64,000 nucleotides of DNA from Stichopus chloronotus (Eukaryota; Echinodermata; Holothuroidea; Aspidochirotida; Stichopodidae): positions 22,451,009 through 22,515,008 of the forward strand of contig CM037838.1 in the NCBI GenBank assembly GCA_021234535.1, written 5' to 3'. This document shows positions 13,266 through 25,725 of this stretch, in pieces. The notes below the pieces were generated by a model. That model was given only the letters and a program-made list of their open reading frames with translations. It had not been told where the DNA came from and did not search any database. A program made the position numbers and the translations under genes. Each line of letters starts with the position of its first letter. Position 1 is the stretch's first letter.

Positions 13266-15783
13266 GAAATTATAAATAGAACTGCAGATTAGCTTGTAGT
13301 TTGTTCCATCATATTTTTTGCTAATACTTTATAATATTTTCATGATATGTTGATTTGTACGTCTGGCAAATCTATTATATTACATAAAATAAAAAACATG
13401 TCTTACGTTCTGTCCTGGCCATCGATTTACTAGTATTTTACACTAGATTGTACTAAATTACAATTATGGTTCATTAGAGTCTAAGTATATAACACTTTGC
13501 TATTAAAAGGACTGAAAGGCGTTTACCAAATTACATGATTGTAATATGTTTATCAGATTTCCCTATTCATAATTTAGCAGAAATATGCAAACTGTAATCA
13601 TATTCTAACAGATTCTCCTGAAAATGGAAGATGGATCTGTTGCACGTGCTTGCACACATTTAAGCAAGTGTGTGCTGTCATAGGTATGCCCTATAGTGGG
13701 AACAGATTGTTCGTTAAATCTCTTGTGACCATCAAAGTCAAGTATTCATCTCTAAGTCTTACAAAGTTTCGATAGTGTGTAGCGTAAACTGCTTTAACCC
13801 AACAAATATAGCCACCAGTAGATATCATAAAAATAAGATTATCATCAATAGGCCTACGTTTTGTCTTGGAACCCACCTAGGGGCTTGAACGTTGAAAACG
13901 CAAAAGTAGATTTTTCCCCTGTTATGACCAATTCGATAAATTTACTATACACAAGTTTTCCGTGCAAAAATTGTTACTTCTAGAACACATTAAACACCAA
14001 ACAACACATCAAAATCAGACTTAGATTAATATCCTTTATCACGTTGGATACAAAGTCGTTATTATGGACATTGTTATTACTTCGTGTTCGAAAATAACAT
14101 TAAAGTCGACTCTTCATGTTAACCCAAACGTGATATTAAATTATTTTTTTGCCTAGAAAAGGCTATTTCAAGGAAGAAAAAATATCCTGTCATCTAATAT
14201 AAGCGGTCTGTATTCATTTCATGTTTTAAGTTCTACAGCCATGTATTACTTGCAAGACGGTAGATATTGTAAATAAAAAAGTTCAAGATTAAATAAAAAA
14301 TGGAGGAAAAAAAAAAAAAAGGAAGAAAAAAAACAACACGGGAGTTTCACTTTACTTGTAATGTCATTATTAATGCAATGTAATTAAAACTGTCTGCCCA
14401 CGTGTCTTTGTTTGGTAGCCGCCGTTTGTTACCGTATAGCTCATTACTGAATGCACTCGAGTACAAGTGGATTGCCAGTCAGGATGCATTGGTGCTGTAC
14501 GTTTGCACCAGGGGCCGGGTTATAGAAAGTATATCTGTAGACATGCCGGTGGTGTATTGTCATTAAATTGAAAGTATTTCTTTCTCAATGACTGTATACT
14601 ATTACTTTCATTGTATTTTTTATACACTGTATGATAATTCCAATCCTGCAGTTGATCACATAACAAATACACTCCATAGAGCATTTTGTGGGCGTGAATA
14701 ACCTGTTGTGATACAATGCCAAATTTAAGAATTCCACTCTTTTTAGGTAGTTTAGGCAAGTATTTTTTAGCAAAACGTAATTTTACTCTAAGAGTTCAGG
14801 TTTTTTTTTTCCTTCAGCAAAACTGAAGTAACTACTTTTCTCTTACACTGTTTTACTCTTCTTCTCTCGAACTGTGACACTTTTGTTTTATACATATATT
14901 TTTTTTCTTTCAGCACACCGAATATTCTTAAAATACTGTGTGTCGCCAAATGTCCTACGTTAGCAGCTACGGATTAAAATAAAATCTTTTGTTTGTCGTA
15001 TGATTATTGATACAGTCTCAAAACATTACGACTACACTGATAAACTTTCTCAAACTATGATACTGTGCACATTTGAGATTTTTCCTAGTGCTTGTAATAG
15101 AACAAAGTTGCACATTGCATTTTTTTTTTTTAAATTTTGCATGCAAACGCACATATGTTGTTTTCTAACACCGTGGTGTCTAATACTTACTATCATTCTC
15201 ATGTGTTATTTAGGTTCACACACTGCATGGTAAGTTGTACGTTGTACATACGAACAAGTTTGCCTTGCAAACCAGAAATCTATATATCTCTACAAAATTG
15301 CAAATTATCTCCATTACAGACATTTTACTGTAGATGTTCCTTGAGACGCATTGCATTTATCTTCTATGTTATTTATGGTACAACCAGATCCATTAATAAT
15401 GGTAATAATTGGGACAATAACATTACAAATACTGCATCTGACTACCTATGCGGTAAGCCCCTAAATGTATACTGATATGCTACTGGTAACACATAATAAA
15501 ATTTTCTGTCATTTTCTGGTAAAAGTGAATGGAGCACATACTTAATGAATTTGCTGAAACAGTGACGAAATGCTTGTTAATGGCTTCTGAAAATATAGGT
15601 TAGTCTTTACGAAATATTTGACTGATTTTAGACATATGGTATAGTATCCTTGGCTGAACGAAAGTAACACTTTAAAAAGGCTTCGAAATACAAATAAAAC
15701 ATAAATTGCAATAATAAATAAACTAAAAGTTACCCACACAGAAATAATTTTTTTATTATTTAGAGATGTGAAACGTTGTTGGA
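13266..15783. other. No supportable gene
   Basis: AT-rich with A-rich runs near 14300-14332. Open frames at 14520-14773 and 15000-15475 match nothing I recognise and overlap each other in different frames, as expected by chance in AT-rich DNA. Confidence 0.55.
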
Positions 15784-16102
15784 GATAATAATAACGAAAA
15801 TAATAAAGATAATAATAAATACAATAATAAAGATAGTAATAAAGATAATAATAATGATAATAATAACGATAATAATAAAGATAAAAATAAAGATAATAAT
15901 AAAGATAAAATAAAATAATAATAAAAATAATTAAATAATAATAATAAAGATAATAATAAAGATAACGAAATAATAATAATAATAATAAAGATAATAATAA
16001 TACTAAAGATAATAATAATAATGATAATAATAAAGATAGTAATAAAGATAATAATAACAATAATAATAATGATAATGATTATAATAATAATAATAAAAAT
16101 AT
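15784..16102. repeat. Imperfect ATA/GATAAT trinucleotide array
   Basis: About 320 bases built of ATA, GAT and AAG triplets in variable order. The minus strand stays open as a 172-codon frame (15542-16060) that is mostly Leu, Ser and Tyr. That frame is a by-product of the three-base periodicity, not a gene. Confidence 0.95.
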
Positions 16103-16416
16103 AATCTCGTTAATATTATCACGTAAATTGATTATTTGATTAAATTTGGGAACAGAAATTTTGAACACACATAAAAAACGACAAAGCATAATAACACCTC
16201 ATAATAATTATAGTATTAGTAATGAAAATCATCAACTTGGAATAAAACTCATTTACACGAAGAAATTAAAGTTATGTTCTAATTCGTTATCCATTTTACT
16301 ACATTATTGCAGATTAAGACTTCAACTGGTGCATGTGAGCTGTTTTAAGTTTAACCTCTTATATGTGATTTTTTTCTCCCCTTCCCTGAAGATATTCTCT
16401 TGTTGGTTGTAGTCCA

Positions 16417-16433
16417 TTTTTTTTTTTTTTTTT
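16417..16433. repeat. T17 homopolymer
   Basis: Seventeen T. Similar T/A runs lie at 23273-23287 (T15), 44206-44223 (A18), 48826-48843 (T18), 51029-51042 (A14) and 60996-61013 (T18). None is next to a recognisable retroposed body. Confidence 0.9.
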
Positions 16434-16524
16434 GAAACAACAGTCAGTAAATATTTATCCAAATATAGAAGTAGAAAAACATTCATTGAGCTCATTCTTA
16501 TGTCGACACAGTGATGTTAATTGC

Positions 16525-16580
16525 ATAGCGGGCTCGCCGGTAGAGTTAGCAACGGTGCCCGGCGGGAACTGAACCTCCCT
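16525..16580 (-). repeat. Possible tRNA-like / SINE remnant (B box)
   Basis: On the minus strand the sequence reads GGAGGTTCAGTTCCCGCC, then GGGCACCGTTGC. It contains a GGTTCANNTCC-like string resembling the RNA polymerase III B box, in an unusually GC-rich patch within AT-rich flanks. I could not fold a cloverleaf or find a good A box upstream, so this is not a tRNA gene. A degenerate tRNA-derived SINE is possible. Confidence 0.25.
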
Positions 16581-19053
16581 GTTAACCGATGGATTCTGAA
16601 AATTTTGACAATGGTCATATACCTGCCTTTCTAAAATGGTTGACCAAGAATTAACGTTGAAGAGTCTTTTTTAAAGTTGATATTCATTTATCGGTGTTTT
16701 ATTGAAAAGAATTTTACTGTAAAAACTAAATTGAGCGAATCATCAAGATTTCTTCAGTCTAAAAACTTCTTTACGGTAACTGTCGCTAAATTGGTACACT
16801 GTATGCGTCGTAATATATAACATAAATCGCACAACCTACACAGTGCATTGTAACTAATTCATACTAGATAAACGCTAACTAGATACTTACAGTGTGTATA
16901 TTAATTAACCGTACATCTGCCATGTACAGTCATCATTTCCTGAGCATACTAACTTACCATATTGCCTCTGCTATGAATATGACACTGGTTGGTCACACCT
17001 ATGAGTCATATTGTAAAATCCTGACTAACTTTATTGTTAAGGGCAGGAGTCTTCTAAACAGCACAGGAACGGTAATCGTTTTCATTGAAGACAAGAATTA
17101 CGCCATTTTTCTTTTTCTGTTTCTGCTCTCTCGCTATAGGTAATATGTTTCTTCAAAAATGCTACAAAAAGCTCTGTGTACTCAGTTACAAAAAGGTACC
17201 ATTGCTATTGTAAAACGTCGTTTCCTTTCACTGTTTGTTTTGTGTATGCACGACAGTTAACCAAGCTATTATATTTAAACAAAATCACTTAGCGAGACAA
17301 AGGTCATGCAAAGAATATGGTAAGTTCTCTTGCGATAGGTAGACCAAGCAAGAAAAATGCAATTAACTATTTTTCTCTCTACCGTTCTCCATCTATGTCA
17401 ATTACTGATGTGTGTATGTACTATATATTATTCTTTATTTACTCTTCTACACAATCCGCTTGTGAGAGAGGTGTAAATCCGATTAAAATTTTAGAAAACT
17501 GGAAGATTTTTTTTTTCACAATTCGGTCCTCGTAGTCTGTACACTGTTATCCATAATTGAACGACAACCGTGAGATCACATCCCTTGTCGTAAGAAAGTG
17601 TCTCTTTCCACATAATGTGTCTCAGTATATAACAGTTTGATGAAAGGAACAAGTATGAAAAAACTTTGAGACAACTCGTCAAGAGCCTGATTAAGAATTC
17701 GAGAAACATATATATTCACTTCCTGAATGTAGGCCCATAGGTAACTACAAGTCTTAGCGAGTATAAGAACCCTGCTTATTGGCCTGTTTCATTCAACATA
17801 CGCAAAGTATCTCACAATACAAAACGGACGCTTAATCAATGATCACAGTGCTTATGTAATTTCATATTCCTCGTGAAAGCAACACTCTGCTTCACAATTC
17901 CCTGTTTTCTAATCTGCAAAAATACAGTGTTATTTCATAATCCACTGCACGAACAAAGGTTGTCTCGTATTATTAATCCTCAACAAAGCAGAATCAGATA
18001 ACGTATCAAATATAATCGTAGGAATCCCAGCATATTTTAGTTGCATGCAGTTTCTCTCGGAAATTGTCCCAGTTTGCCTACATGCATGTGTTACCACGTG
18101 AGGATCATGAATTCCATAACCTGTGTTGTATGATTGTGGGGAGTCTAGTCTTCCGTACGAGAGTACACGTACAACAGAGATCTGTTCGCCTTGCACTTTT
18201 ACGTGCAAAACGCACTAGTGAAATGGAAGTTCAAAATTCCCGCATCCGTGTCGTCTGTCACGCGTTATCCAATCAGCATCTCTCGAACGGATACGTACCA
18301 TTTTGAATTGCCTTCGCTGCATACGGTTGAGCTAATTCAAAACAAAACAAAATAAAAAAAAAAAGGATAACGAGGCATTGCAATATTACATGCGGTAACA
18401 ATGCTTGCTCTTTGAATAGCCGAGTGCATGACGTAGCCTACGTGTGAGGGCGAGGTATTACTATTATTATCAAATATACAAACAAGCAAACTTAGCTTGG
18501 TAGATAACCGTACATACACAATGTGTGTAATAGTTTCTTAAACATTGTTTAATTTGTTTGAAAGCTGAACTGCTTTCTTCTGTTAAAGTTTATGACCATA
18601 CAAAATTCCTTGTAAGGAGCGGGTCCGGGGATTAGCGTGTTGCCAACTTTTGGTGGTCGTGTGGTGATGGATGAATAGTCTACACCTATGAACCGACTTG
18701 GAATTCTTGTCTTACTGATCACGGTGGTGGGGGCGATGGTGTGTGTCTGTGTATGTGTGTCTGTGTGTGGGGGGTATCATGTATGGGTTAAGACAAGGGA
18801 AGACGTAGAGACTGACCAGTTTCACTGTATAGCTGACGGCTTTAGTCCTGTCCGTCACGGTTGCAACGAAAAATGAATACGTATATATTTGTGGAGCTAG
18901 ATAAAGTGCTGTTATTGGCGTCGCACGTTTATTACTTTAAATCGCCTGCGATCTTAAGACCCTTTCAGGAAATAAAAGCAAAATGCAAAGCCCTTCAATC
19001 GCTGTGTTGTTTGACGACATTTGCATGGACGTCTGACCATCAACTATAGTCCA
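16581..19053. other. No supportable gene; TG-rich patch near 18.75 kb
   Basis: No family recognised in any short frame. A TG-rich stretch lies at 18739-18774. The segment 18130-18330 is relatively rich in CpG and has ATCCAATCAGC, a CCAAT-box-like string, at about 18270. That would suit a promoter but no transcript can be traced from it. Confidence 0.45.
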
Positions 19054-19312
19054 TTAAAGGCTGTAATGCATCACCCCAGACAGTTTCAATTCTCCCAACC
19101 ACCTACCTCTATAGTCCCTCCCTCAGCCTGTCTTACATTCCTCCACATGTGTAATCAAAACAATGAATCCCTGTGTACGCTGTGTAATACGAGCTGCTCT
19201 GCATCTTTCGAATTTGCTGGCAATCTAAGAGTACTGTAACTTAGAACCAGTTGAGAATTTTGCTTTCCGGGAGGTAAAAATATAGCTTAAGGTGATGCAA
19301 TACAGCATTTAA
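19054..19312 (+). mobile_element. TTAA-flanked MITE, copy 1
   Basis: A 259-bp element starting TTAA-AGGCTGTAATGCATCACC and ending GGTGATGCAATACAGCAT-TTAA. The ends are inverted repeats of about 19 bases with two or three mismatches, each abutting a TTAA. The body is about 93% identical by eye to 58860-59116. TTAA duplication is the classic target choice of piggyBac-type transposases, so a nonautonomous piggyBac-like origin is likely, although the terminal bases AGGCTG are not the usual piggyBac start. It has no coding capacity and would need a transposase in trans. Confidence 0.85.
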
Positions 19313-19890
19313 ACAAAGATTAATTTGAGATTTGTCTGCAATAGGAGTCAAAGGACCGACAAATATAAAAACGTTGAATTTTAACTTTGTAACTGCTGTC
19401 GATTGAGAGACACTTTTGCCAAACTTTTGTCAAATTTATCTGTATGTCAGTGGGATGACTTATTTACCGAAGGATATGATTGACCTCAAAGTGCTCTGCG
19501 CCCTGCAGTCAGCCCCAACCCTCCCCAACCTGCATGCATTTTGTAAATTTACAGGAAGACTGGCTGTGGAAGTAGAAAGGCTTACCGAAAACTAGTCCCG
19601 AACTGAATGAAAAGAAAACGTATTAACATTTAATGTTTTCTGTGCGGGGACTGCAAGGACAAGTTATTAAACAGATGTGTCAGCTTTGTCAACTGAGATA
19701 TCACTAACCTAAGTTTAGCTGTTTCACTGTAGTTCCTGTGTACTTATTATTATTATTATTTTTTTGGTTGGATGTATGTTTATGATTCATTTAAGTTTTT
19801 GAGTTCATTTACTTTAAAAATTATTGAACAAAATGCAAACTATGTTGTAGTGCTGCAGTGATTGTAGTGGAGGTGCTTTGAAAAGAGCAG

Positions 19891-19902
19891 CCCCCCCCCC
19901 CC
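19891..19902. repeat. C12 homopolymer
   Basis: Uninterrupted run of twelve C. Confidence 0.95.
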
Positions 19903-20201
19903 TGATATAAATAATATGCAAACATTTTCGAGATTCACCTGCTCACCCCCTTACCTAGAATGAGATGATGAGGGGTGGTGTTCACTGGGGAGAGAGGTGT
20001 GTAGTGTGGGCGTGCCACTTCTGCTTTCTGCTAGTGGCACTAAATTGCTGGGAGTGTAAAGTAGTATCAAGTTTAATTATAAAGTACATATAAGGTGGGG
20101 GCGCTAGAGGTTTGCGACCTTAACTCGGACCAAATTTAGAAACAGAAACGCCTTTTATTGCTATTTTCAATTTTAATTTAATTTCAGTTTTAAATCTATA
20201 T

Positions 20202-20214
20202 GGGGGGGGGGGGG
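20202..20214. repeat. G13 homopolymer
   Basis: Uninterrupted run of thirteen G, about 300 bases after a C12 run. Candidate G-quadruplex former. Confidence 0.95.
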
Positions 20215-20701
20215 TGTTCGTGTAATTCTCTGCTCCTTTTAAACCACCTCCACTGCCGACCGTACAACTGAGGCAGTACTACAAGATATTTTGCATATCC
20301 TGTCATGGCATAGAGCAAGTTTTACTTGATTTGGGTTTTCTCATAAATAGCATTTTTCGTGGTTCATTTTGAGAATAATTACCAGTCGGAGAACATTGCA
20401 CTGGAGGTTTCCTCAAAAACCTTCAGTCTTTCTATAAATAAATCACGATTCCTGTAATTTACCCCACCCACACATGTGGTATAGACAATATTAAATTTAC
20501 ACAATGTCTTGTCAGCGAACATCAGGAAGAATTACATTGTAATTGGTAATAAACAAAAGAGTGCATGTCTCCGTTCTCCGTGCCTTGTGTAATATATCTT
20601 CAATAGGCTATTAAGTGAAAAATAAGTTGATAATCGATATTTTCGACGATACGTGGACTCACTCAAAGAGAGACAAAGTGGCCAAAACTGAGCACATGCA
20701 C

Positions 20702-20931
20702 ACTGGCGGATTTATGTCCTTTGTTTTGGAAGAACTGTCGGTACAGAGGTATAGGTGTCCCCCTCTAAAAATTTCTTTGTAAGTGAAAACCTTCATAGCT
20801 AATTTGCTGCAACAAAAGGGTACAATTGTTAAGTAAATTTTCTTCGAAAAACAAAATCATTTTCATCATGGGCATAAATAGCATATAGTGGGGGCATAAC
20901 CTCCGTTGTCCCTCCCCTTGGGTCCGCCAAT
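20702..20931. mobile_element. hAT-like MITE, 230 bp
   Basis: The segment begins ACTGGCGGATTTATG and ends GGGTCCGCCAAT. The outer nine bases are inverted repeats with one mismatch (ACTGGCGGA against ATTGGCGGA). It is flanked by ACATGCAC on the left and ACATGAGC on the right, an eight-base direct repeat with two mismatches. Eight-base target duplications and (C)A(G/C)TGGCGGA-type ends are known from hAT-superfamily nonautonomous elements in animals. The inner TIR diverges quickly, so the element is old. No open frame inside. Confidence 0.55.
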
Positions 20932-21163
20932 ACATGAGCATCAGATCAGAGAGTCGACTTCATGAAGTACGGATCAATCAACTCTGGACCACGCATTATT
21001 CCCAGGGCTGGATTCACTCGAGCTTGCATTAACGAGCATTGTCGAGCATTATCCTACATTTAATACACAGGTCCAAAGTTGATTAACCTATTTCATACAT
21101 ACAAAACGAGAATTTGATTAAAAAAAAAGAAGAAAACTTCAACAAAACAAAATTTGGTTCTCT

Positions 21164-21305
21164 CAATTCAATTCAATTCAAAGGACTTTATTTCAATCTC
21201 TTTTATAATAGCTGACAGGAGCTTGTCTACATTGTCACCCCAAAACACATGCACAAAGCAAAAATATATACAAAAGAAGTTACACAAAAGAAAATAGACA
21301 CACAG
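21164..21305 (-). mobile_element. Retroelement-like 3' tail with (TTGAA)n end
   Basis: Read on the minus strand, the segment runs GGGGTGACAATGTAGACAAG, CTCCTGTCAGC, then GAGATTGAAATAAAGTCC (containing AATAAA), and ends in three and a half TTGAA units (21164-21182). A 3' untranslated region that stops in a short tandem repeat is characteristic of CR1/L2-type LINEs and the SINEs they mobilise. No reverse-transcriptase remnant was found upstream on the minus strand (above 21.4 kb), so this would be a severely 5'-truncated copy. Confidence 0.45.
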
Positions 21306-22747
21306 GAAGTGAGCACAAAAAAAAAAGAAACAAAAGAATGACACTTAAAATAACAGCAGTTCTTTTGTTTATACAACCCCGAGAAAAGGTAGGCAAGATT
21401 CAAAACATGTTAACAATGTTCGTTTGCGATTGACAACGTACCACCATTGCTTTGTGTAAGATGAAGGGTACAAAACACTGTCGATCTACGTTTTTTTATT
21501 GTATTCTTCCGCCTGTGATTTCACTCTAAAATTGACCTAGGATTAATGAGGGGATAATGCACTTTAACCTGATTGAAATGGGCCAATAGGATTCTTACTA
21601 CGTATGTATGAAGCACTTTTACTCACATTTTGCATTTTCATTTGTTTGTTGGCAAGCATTACTTTTATGAGGACTGAAAACATATCAGTGTTCTAAGCAT
21701 AAGTGTGGTCTTTTTCACATTAAACATTTGACCGCATATCCATTTATTTTGTTTTACATTTGCTTTCACGAGAGAGCCTGTTCGTTCCAGGAGGGGCGGG
21801 TGTCAAATTTTGCCAGATTGTAATTCCACCTAATACATATTAATCCAATGTTTAACAAACGATTAAATCATTATAGAATCATAGAATTTGTAGTGATGAC
21901 ATGTGAATCCGTATAGCTCCACCCACCCACAAGTCCTTCTTTCACTACTCAGTGACCCCCCACATTGCACTGCACCATGCTTATGTATTACATACTGCAA
22001 ACATCTAGCATAAAAAAAAATAAAATATCATCAGACTTGGCCTAACTTTAAATGTACATCAAAACTGGAAAACATTGACATAATTCTCCAAGAGTGGAGA
22101 GTGGGAGTTGATCCGAATGCTAAAGTTATTCTGTGTAAAGGTCATCCATCAATGACTACATGGTATGCATATGTTTCTACGACTGGGGACAAGTAATGTT
22201 TGTGAGAGAGATTTTGTTTGTTAGGGAGAGGTTAATTTTTTACGGACTATGGGTATCCTCTATACGCAGAATCCTTTGAGATATGTTGAGTACTGTAAAA
22301 ATATCGAAACAGGATTTGCTTTTCATTTTGTTCGTAAACAAATTCCAATCCTTTCATGAATGAGTTTATACAAGGATGACTCAGCAACTCTCTCTCTATA
22401 TTTGTCTGTTTGTGTTTTTGTTTGTTAGTAGAAATTCGCTGAGTCATTGAAGCTGACCCAAGATCATGGTCACCATACTACAGGTGTGTAAGATGAAAAC
22501 CTGATGGGCAATGCGCTCAAAGAATTACCCTTTTATCAATACAGTGAAAATCACACGTGGAATGTGTATACATTCAATGACAAATGGGTGAGAGATTTCA
22601 TCCAGCTGGCGATTAACGAACATTATGAATTATGACGAAAGCTAGAAAATGGGTCAATGAGTCGATGTTTCAGGGAAGAGAAAGTAGGGGGGAAGATCAC
22701 CTGTCACCGACAAAATCTGAAACAGAACTGCGCAGTCGTCTATCTCC

Positions 22748-22810
22748 CAGGTATTTGAATATGAAAATTCTCTCGATATTTCTGTTAGCCCTACAAAATT
22801 CAGACTCACC
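22748..22810 (-). repeat. Dispersed 63-bp repeat, copy 1
   Basis: On the minus strand this matches 29168-29230: GAGTCTGAATTTTGTAGGGC, AACAGAAATATCGAGAGAA, then TTTTCATATTCAAATACCTG, with about ten differences. Weak similarity continues for some tens of bases beyond. Both copies happen to stay open in the same frame (a LNFVG...FSYSN peptide), but changes fall at all codon positions, so shared ancestry of a repeat explains it better than coding. Confidence 0.6.
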
Positions 22811-24253
22811 AGGAAAGCACAGCAGTCAGTCAATTTACTTGAAATCCAGCGGACCAATGGGAATGGATATGAATATTCATGTATGCAAAAAAAGGGGCTT
22901 GAATAATGTACTTTTGTAGTGGCTATGACATAGTATCCGGAATTTGAGTTTCACTGACAAATTTCAACTCAGATTCCATCTTTAGTTAATTAATCCCTCA
23001 TTAAGTATATTACTTGTATTACTTAGTTGAATGAATTACAAATAAATACTATTGATATATAAATTGGGTGAAGTATATGGATTGATAAGAACGTTTGAAC
23101 AAATTTAAAGTATAAGTGACTGGTTAAGGCCATCTGGTTTTCTGAGGCGGTTGATCTTCTATACATTAGAATTTTCATTTTTTTCCTTTATCTACATGAA
23201 ACAACGTAAAAATATAAAGGAACACAACGTTCATAACGACAATCACAAGTTGAAGAAACGTAAAACTCAGGGTTTTTTTTTTTTTTTAAAGTAAAAGTAG
23301 CATTTAAATTGATTGCGTTTATGCGAAAAAAAAATTAACGGTAAGATTATGATTTATCTGTTGTCTTTATTTTTTTATGTACACACGAAGTTGTTCACGG
23401 ACGGAATACGTATTTCAATGATCGAAAATGACAATAACCACTTTGCAAAGTAACGGAAACGGCATGAAAACAGCAACAGACAGAAATCATATTTGAAACT
23501 GAAAGGTTCTTATCATAAACACTTGGGACTTGTCAATATGCTTGATATCATGTTATGGATTGGGTGCGGCGTGAAGAGGTAAGTGACTCAAAAACGTACC
23601 ACTGAAGTTGTCGCTCTGTGATCGGTGTGGGGAATTATATATATTTGGTGAAACGAAGCAATGTATTTAGAAAATAACCTACAAACCGATCATCTCAATA
23701 CGAGACAATCTCAATGAGCAGCTGTTTTGGACCAATTGAATGTTTATTACTAAACGCACTTCCCATTGGATAGTCCAAAGAAGGCTAAGTTGAATGGAAA
23801 CCCTCAACCACTACATTAGCCCATCGTATTTTGCACTTTTTGTCGTTGCGTTATAAGAATTTTGAAATCGCATAGCAGAATTTATCACCTGAAACTTATT
23901 CGTTTCCCCAAATTGTCTTAATGGCGAAATTAAATGACATACTTTACTTTGTAGACATGAAATTGTTTTTGTTTTTACTTTTTGCCAGCATATGCACGCA
24001 ATCACTTTCACATGGCCGACAAATTAAATGAAATACTTCATAAAATGTCAGACAAAGTAAGGAGGTATACACCCGACAACCTTGGAATTTCCTACATCCA
24101 CCGATTGCAAACGAATTTCTCAATGCCTGGGTGTGGTGGTAAAACTACACAGCACATTATTTACGACACTACACTGTACATTTCGACCATCAGGCTCTCT
24201 TTAACCCCAGCGAGTTGTCGACACCCCTTTGCTACTCTCATCCCCAGGCACAG
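22811..24253. other. No supportable gene
   Basis: AT-rich, with a T15 run at 23273-23287. Short frames only; nothing recognised. Confidence 0.5.
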
Positions 24254-24458
24254 CCCCCCCCCCCCCCTCGACGTTGCCTCCACTTCACCAAGTAGTAAGC
24301 CATGCATCCTCTGAAAGGTGTAAGGTTTTGACATCACTGGTGTCGTAGATGTAGTGTATCATCGTCGTGGGGGGGGGGGGGGGATGGGAATGTAAGCTGT
24401 ATCTAAGTGATGATCACTTGATGAGCAGGCACCTTAAATTTAAATCCCCCCCCCCCCC
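24254..24458. repeat. Cluster of C14, G15 and C13 homopolymers
   Basis: C14 at 24254-24267, G15 at 24369-24383 and C13 at 24446-24458. The G run lies between two C runs on the same strand, so it could pair with either in single-stranded DNA, or form a quadruplex while the C runs form i-motifs. Confidence 0.93.
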
Positions 24459-24876
24459 AGTTTTTTAATGATTATCCTCGTCAACAATTAATGAATTGAC
24501 TGTATTCGACATTCTCAGAACCTTCGCCAAAAACCACCCCGGGAGGGGTGCAACTTTCAGCCCAACCCAATCATCCAACCTGCCCAGCACTGCCTTAAAA
24601 TGACTCATTATTTGTTTTTATCATACACGCACAAGAACAACAGAAAATTGAATAATGAGCAAAAAAAAAAGAGAGGAATACTTAACAAAAGGAAGACGGA
24701 GAACAATAACGTATTTGCATAGACAGTTTTAGGGTGCGAAGTCTAAGCGGTACTTTCGTGGCATAGCGGTAACGAAAATAGTTTAGTCATAATTTCTCTC
24801 TCCTGTAGACCATGGCAGCTTTCTGTACACGTGACAGGAAAGACTGGTGTTTTCAGAGTTCATACTAGCCAGAATT

Positions 24877-24889
24877 CCCCCCCCCCCCC
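24877..24889. repeat. C13 homopolymer followed by A-rich run
   Basis: Thirteen C, TCC, then nine A. The A-rich sequence continues to about 24927. Confidence 0.93.
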
Positions 24890-25710
24890 TCCAAAAAAAA
24901 AATTAAAAAATAAAAGAAAAACAAAAGCTGTTTAATGTGTTGTAGTTCGTAGGGTTTATGTACATTATATATCTACATGCCGTTTCCATTTCAAAGCAGT
25001 CATTGCAGGGTGTTTGAAATAACATTCCTATACCTTCATTAGTTTTTAGCATTCCTTCTCTAACGTTGTTACAGGCCATCATTGTTAATCTCATTCATGT
25101 TTCCGGTAACATTATATGGAGGTCATTACATATCCTCTCCGTTCAATGCGAACTTTTTTATACAGTTTACTCTTCTTAGATTATCGTTACTATTACAACA
25201 ATAGTATAAGCCTAAAAATATTCGTTCTAAATTAAAACAACAACAACAACAAGAAAGGAAAAATCATTCTAGGGTTCTAAGTGTCAATTTCCAGAAGTCC
25301 AATATACATTTCATGGCTGGCGAGACACCGTCTCCATTCAATCTAACGAAAAAAGAAGGAACAAAAAGAGCAAAACAAAATTCGAGAAACCTGAAAATTA
25401 CTACCCCTTTCGTCGGTTTTCTTTTATTATTATTCTTCTTGCACTTGGTATCCTCCTAGAGATCAAAACTAATCTCAATTGTAGGTTAACCCAGCTAGTG
25501 AAATCTTGTGCATGAAGTTAGAACCCATACACATATTTGATTAACTGTATATTGTATCCGCCTTGGTATGTCGACATCTTTACTTCACATACTTTACTGA
25601 TGAGCTTAAGTCTTCGTTCAAATGAATTATGAAGATCTGCAAGAATCACTAGTATTTAAATCGATCGTCTTTCTGGTAGCAACATAGTGACTAAAACTCA
25701 TCTTTTCCAG

Positions 25711-25725
25711 CCCCCCCCCCCCCCC
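25711..25725. repeat. C15 homopolymer
   Basis: Uninterrupted run of fifteen C. Confidence 0.95.

Noticed and set aside
15542..16060. 172-codon Leu/Tyr/Ser-rich frame on the minus strand
   Set aside because: It is the translation of the ATA/GAT triplet array; a three-base period keeps the frame open without selection.
16525..16580. tRNA gene
   Set aside because: Only a B-box-like string is present; no A box at the proper distance and no cloverleaf could be drawn.
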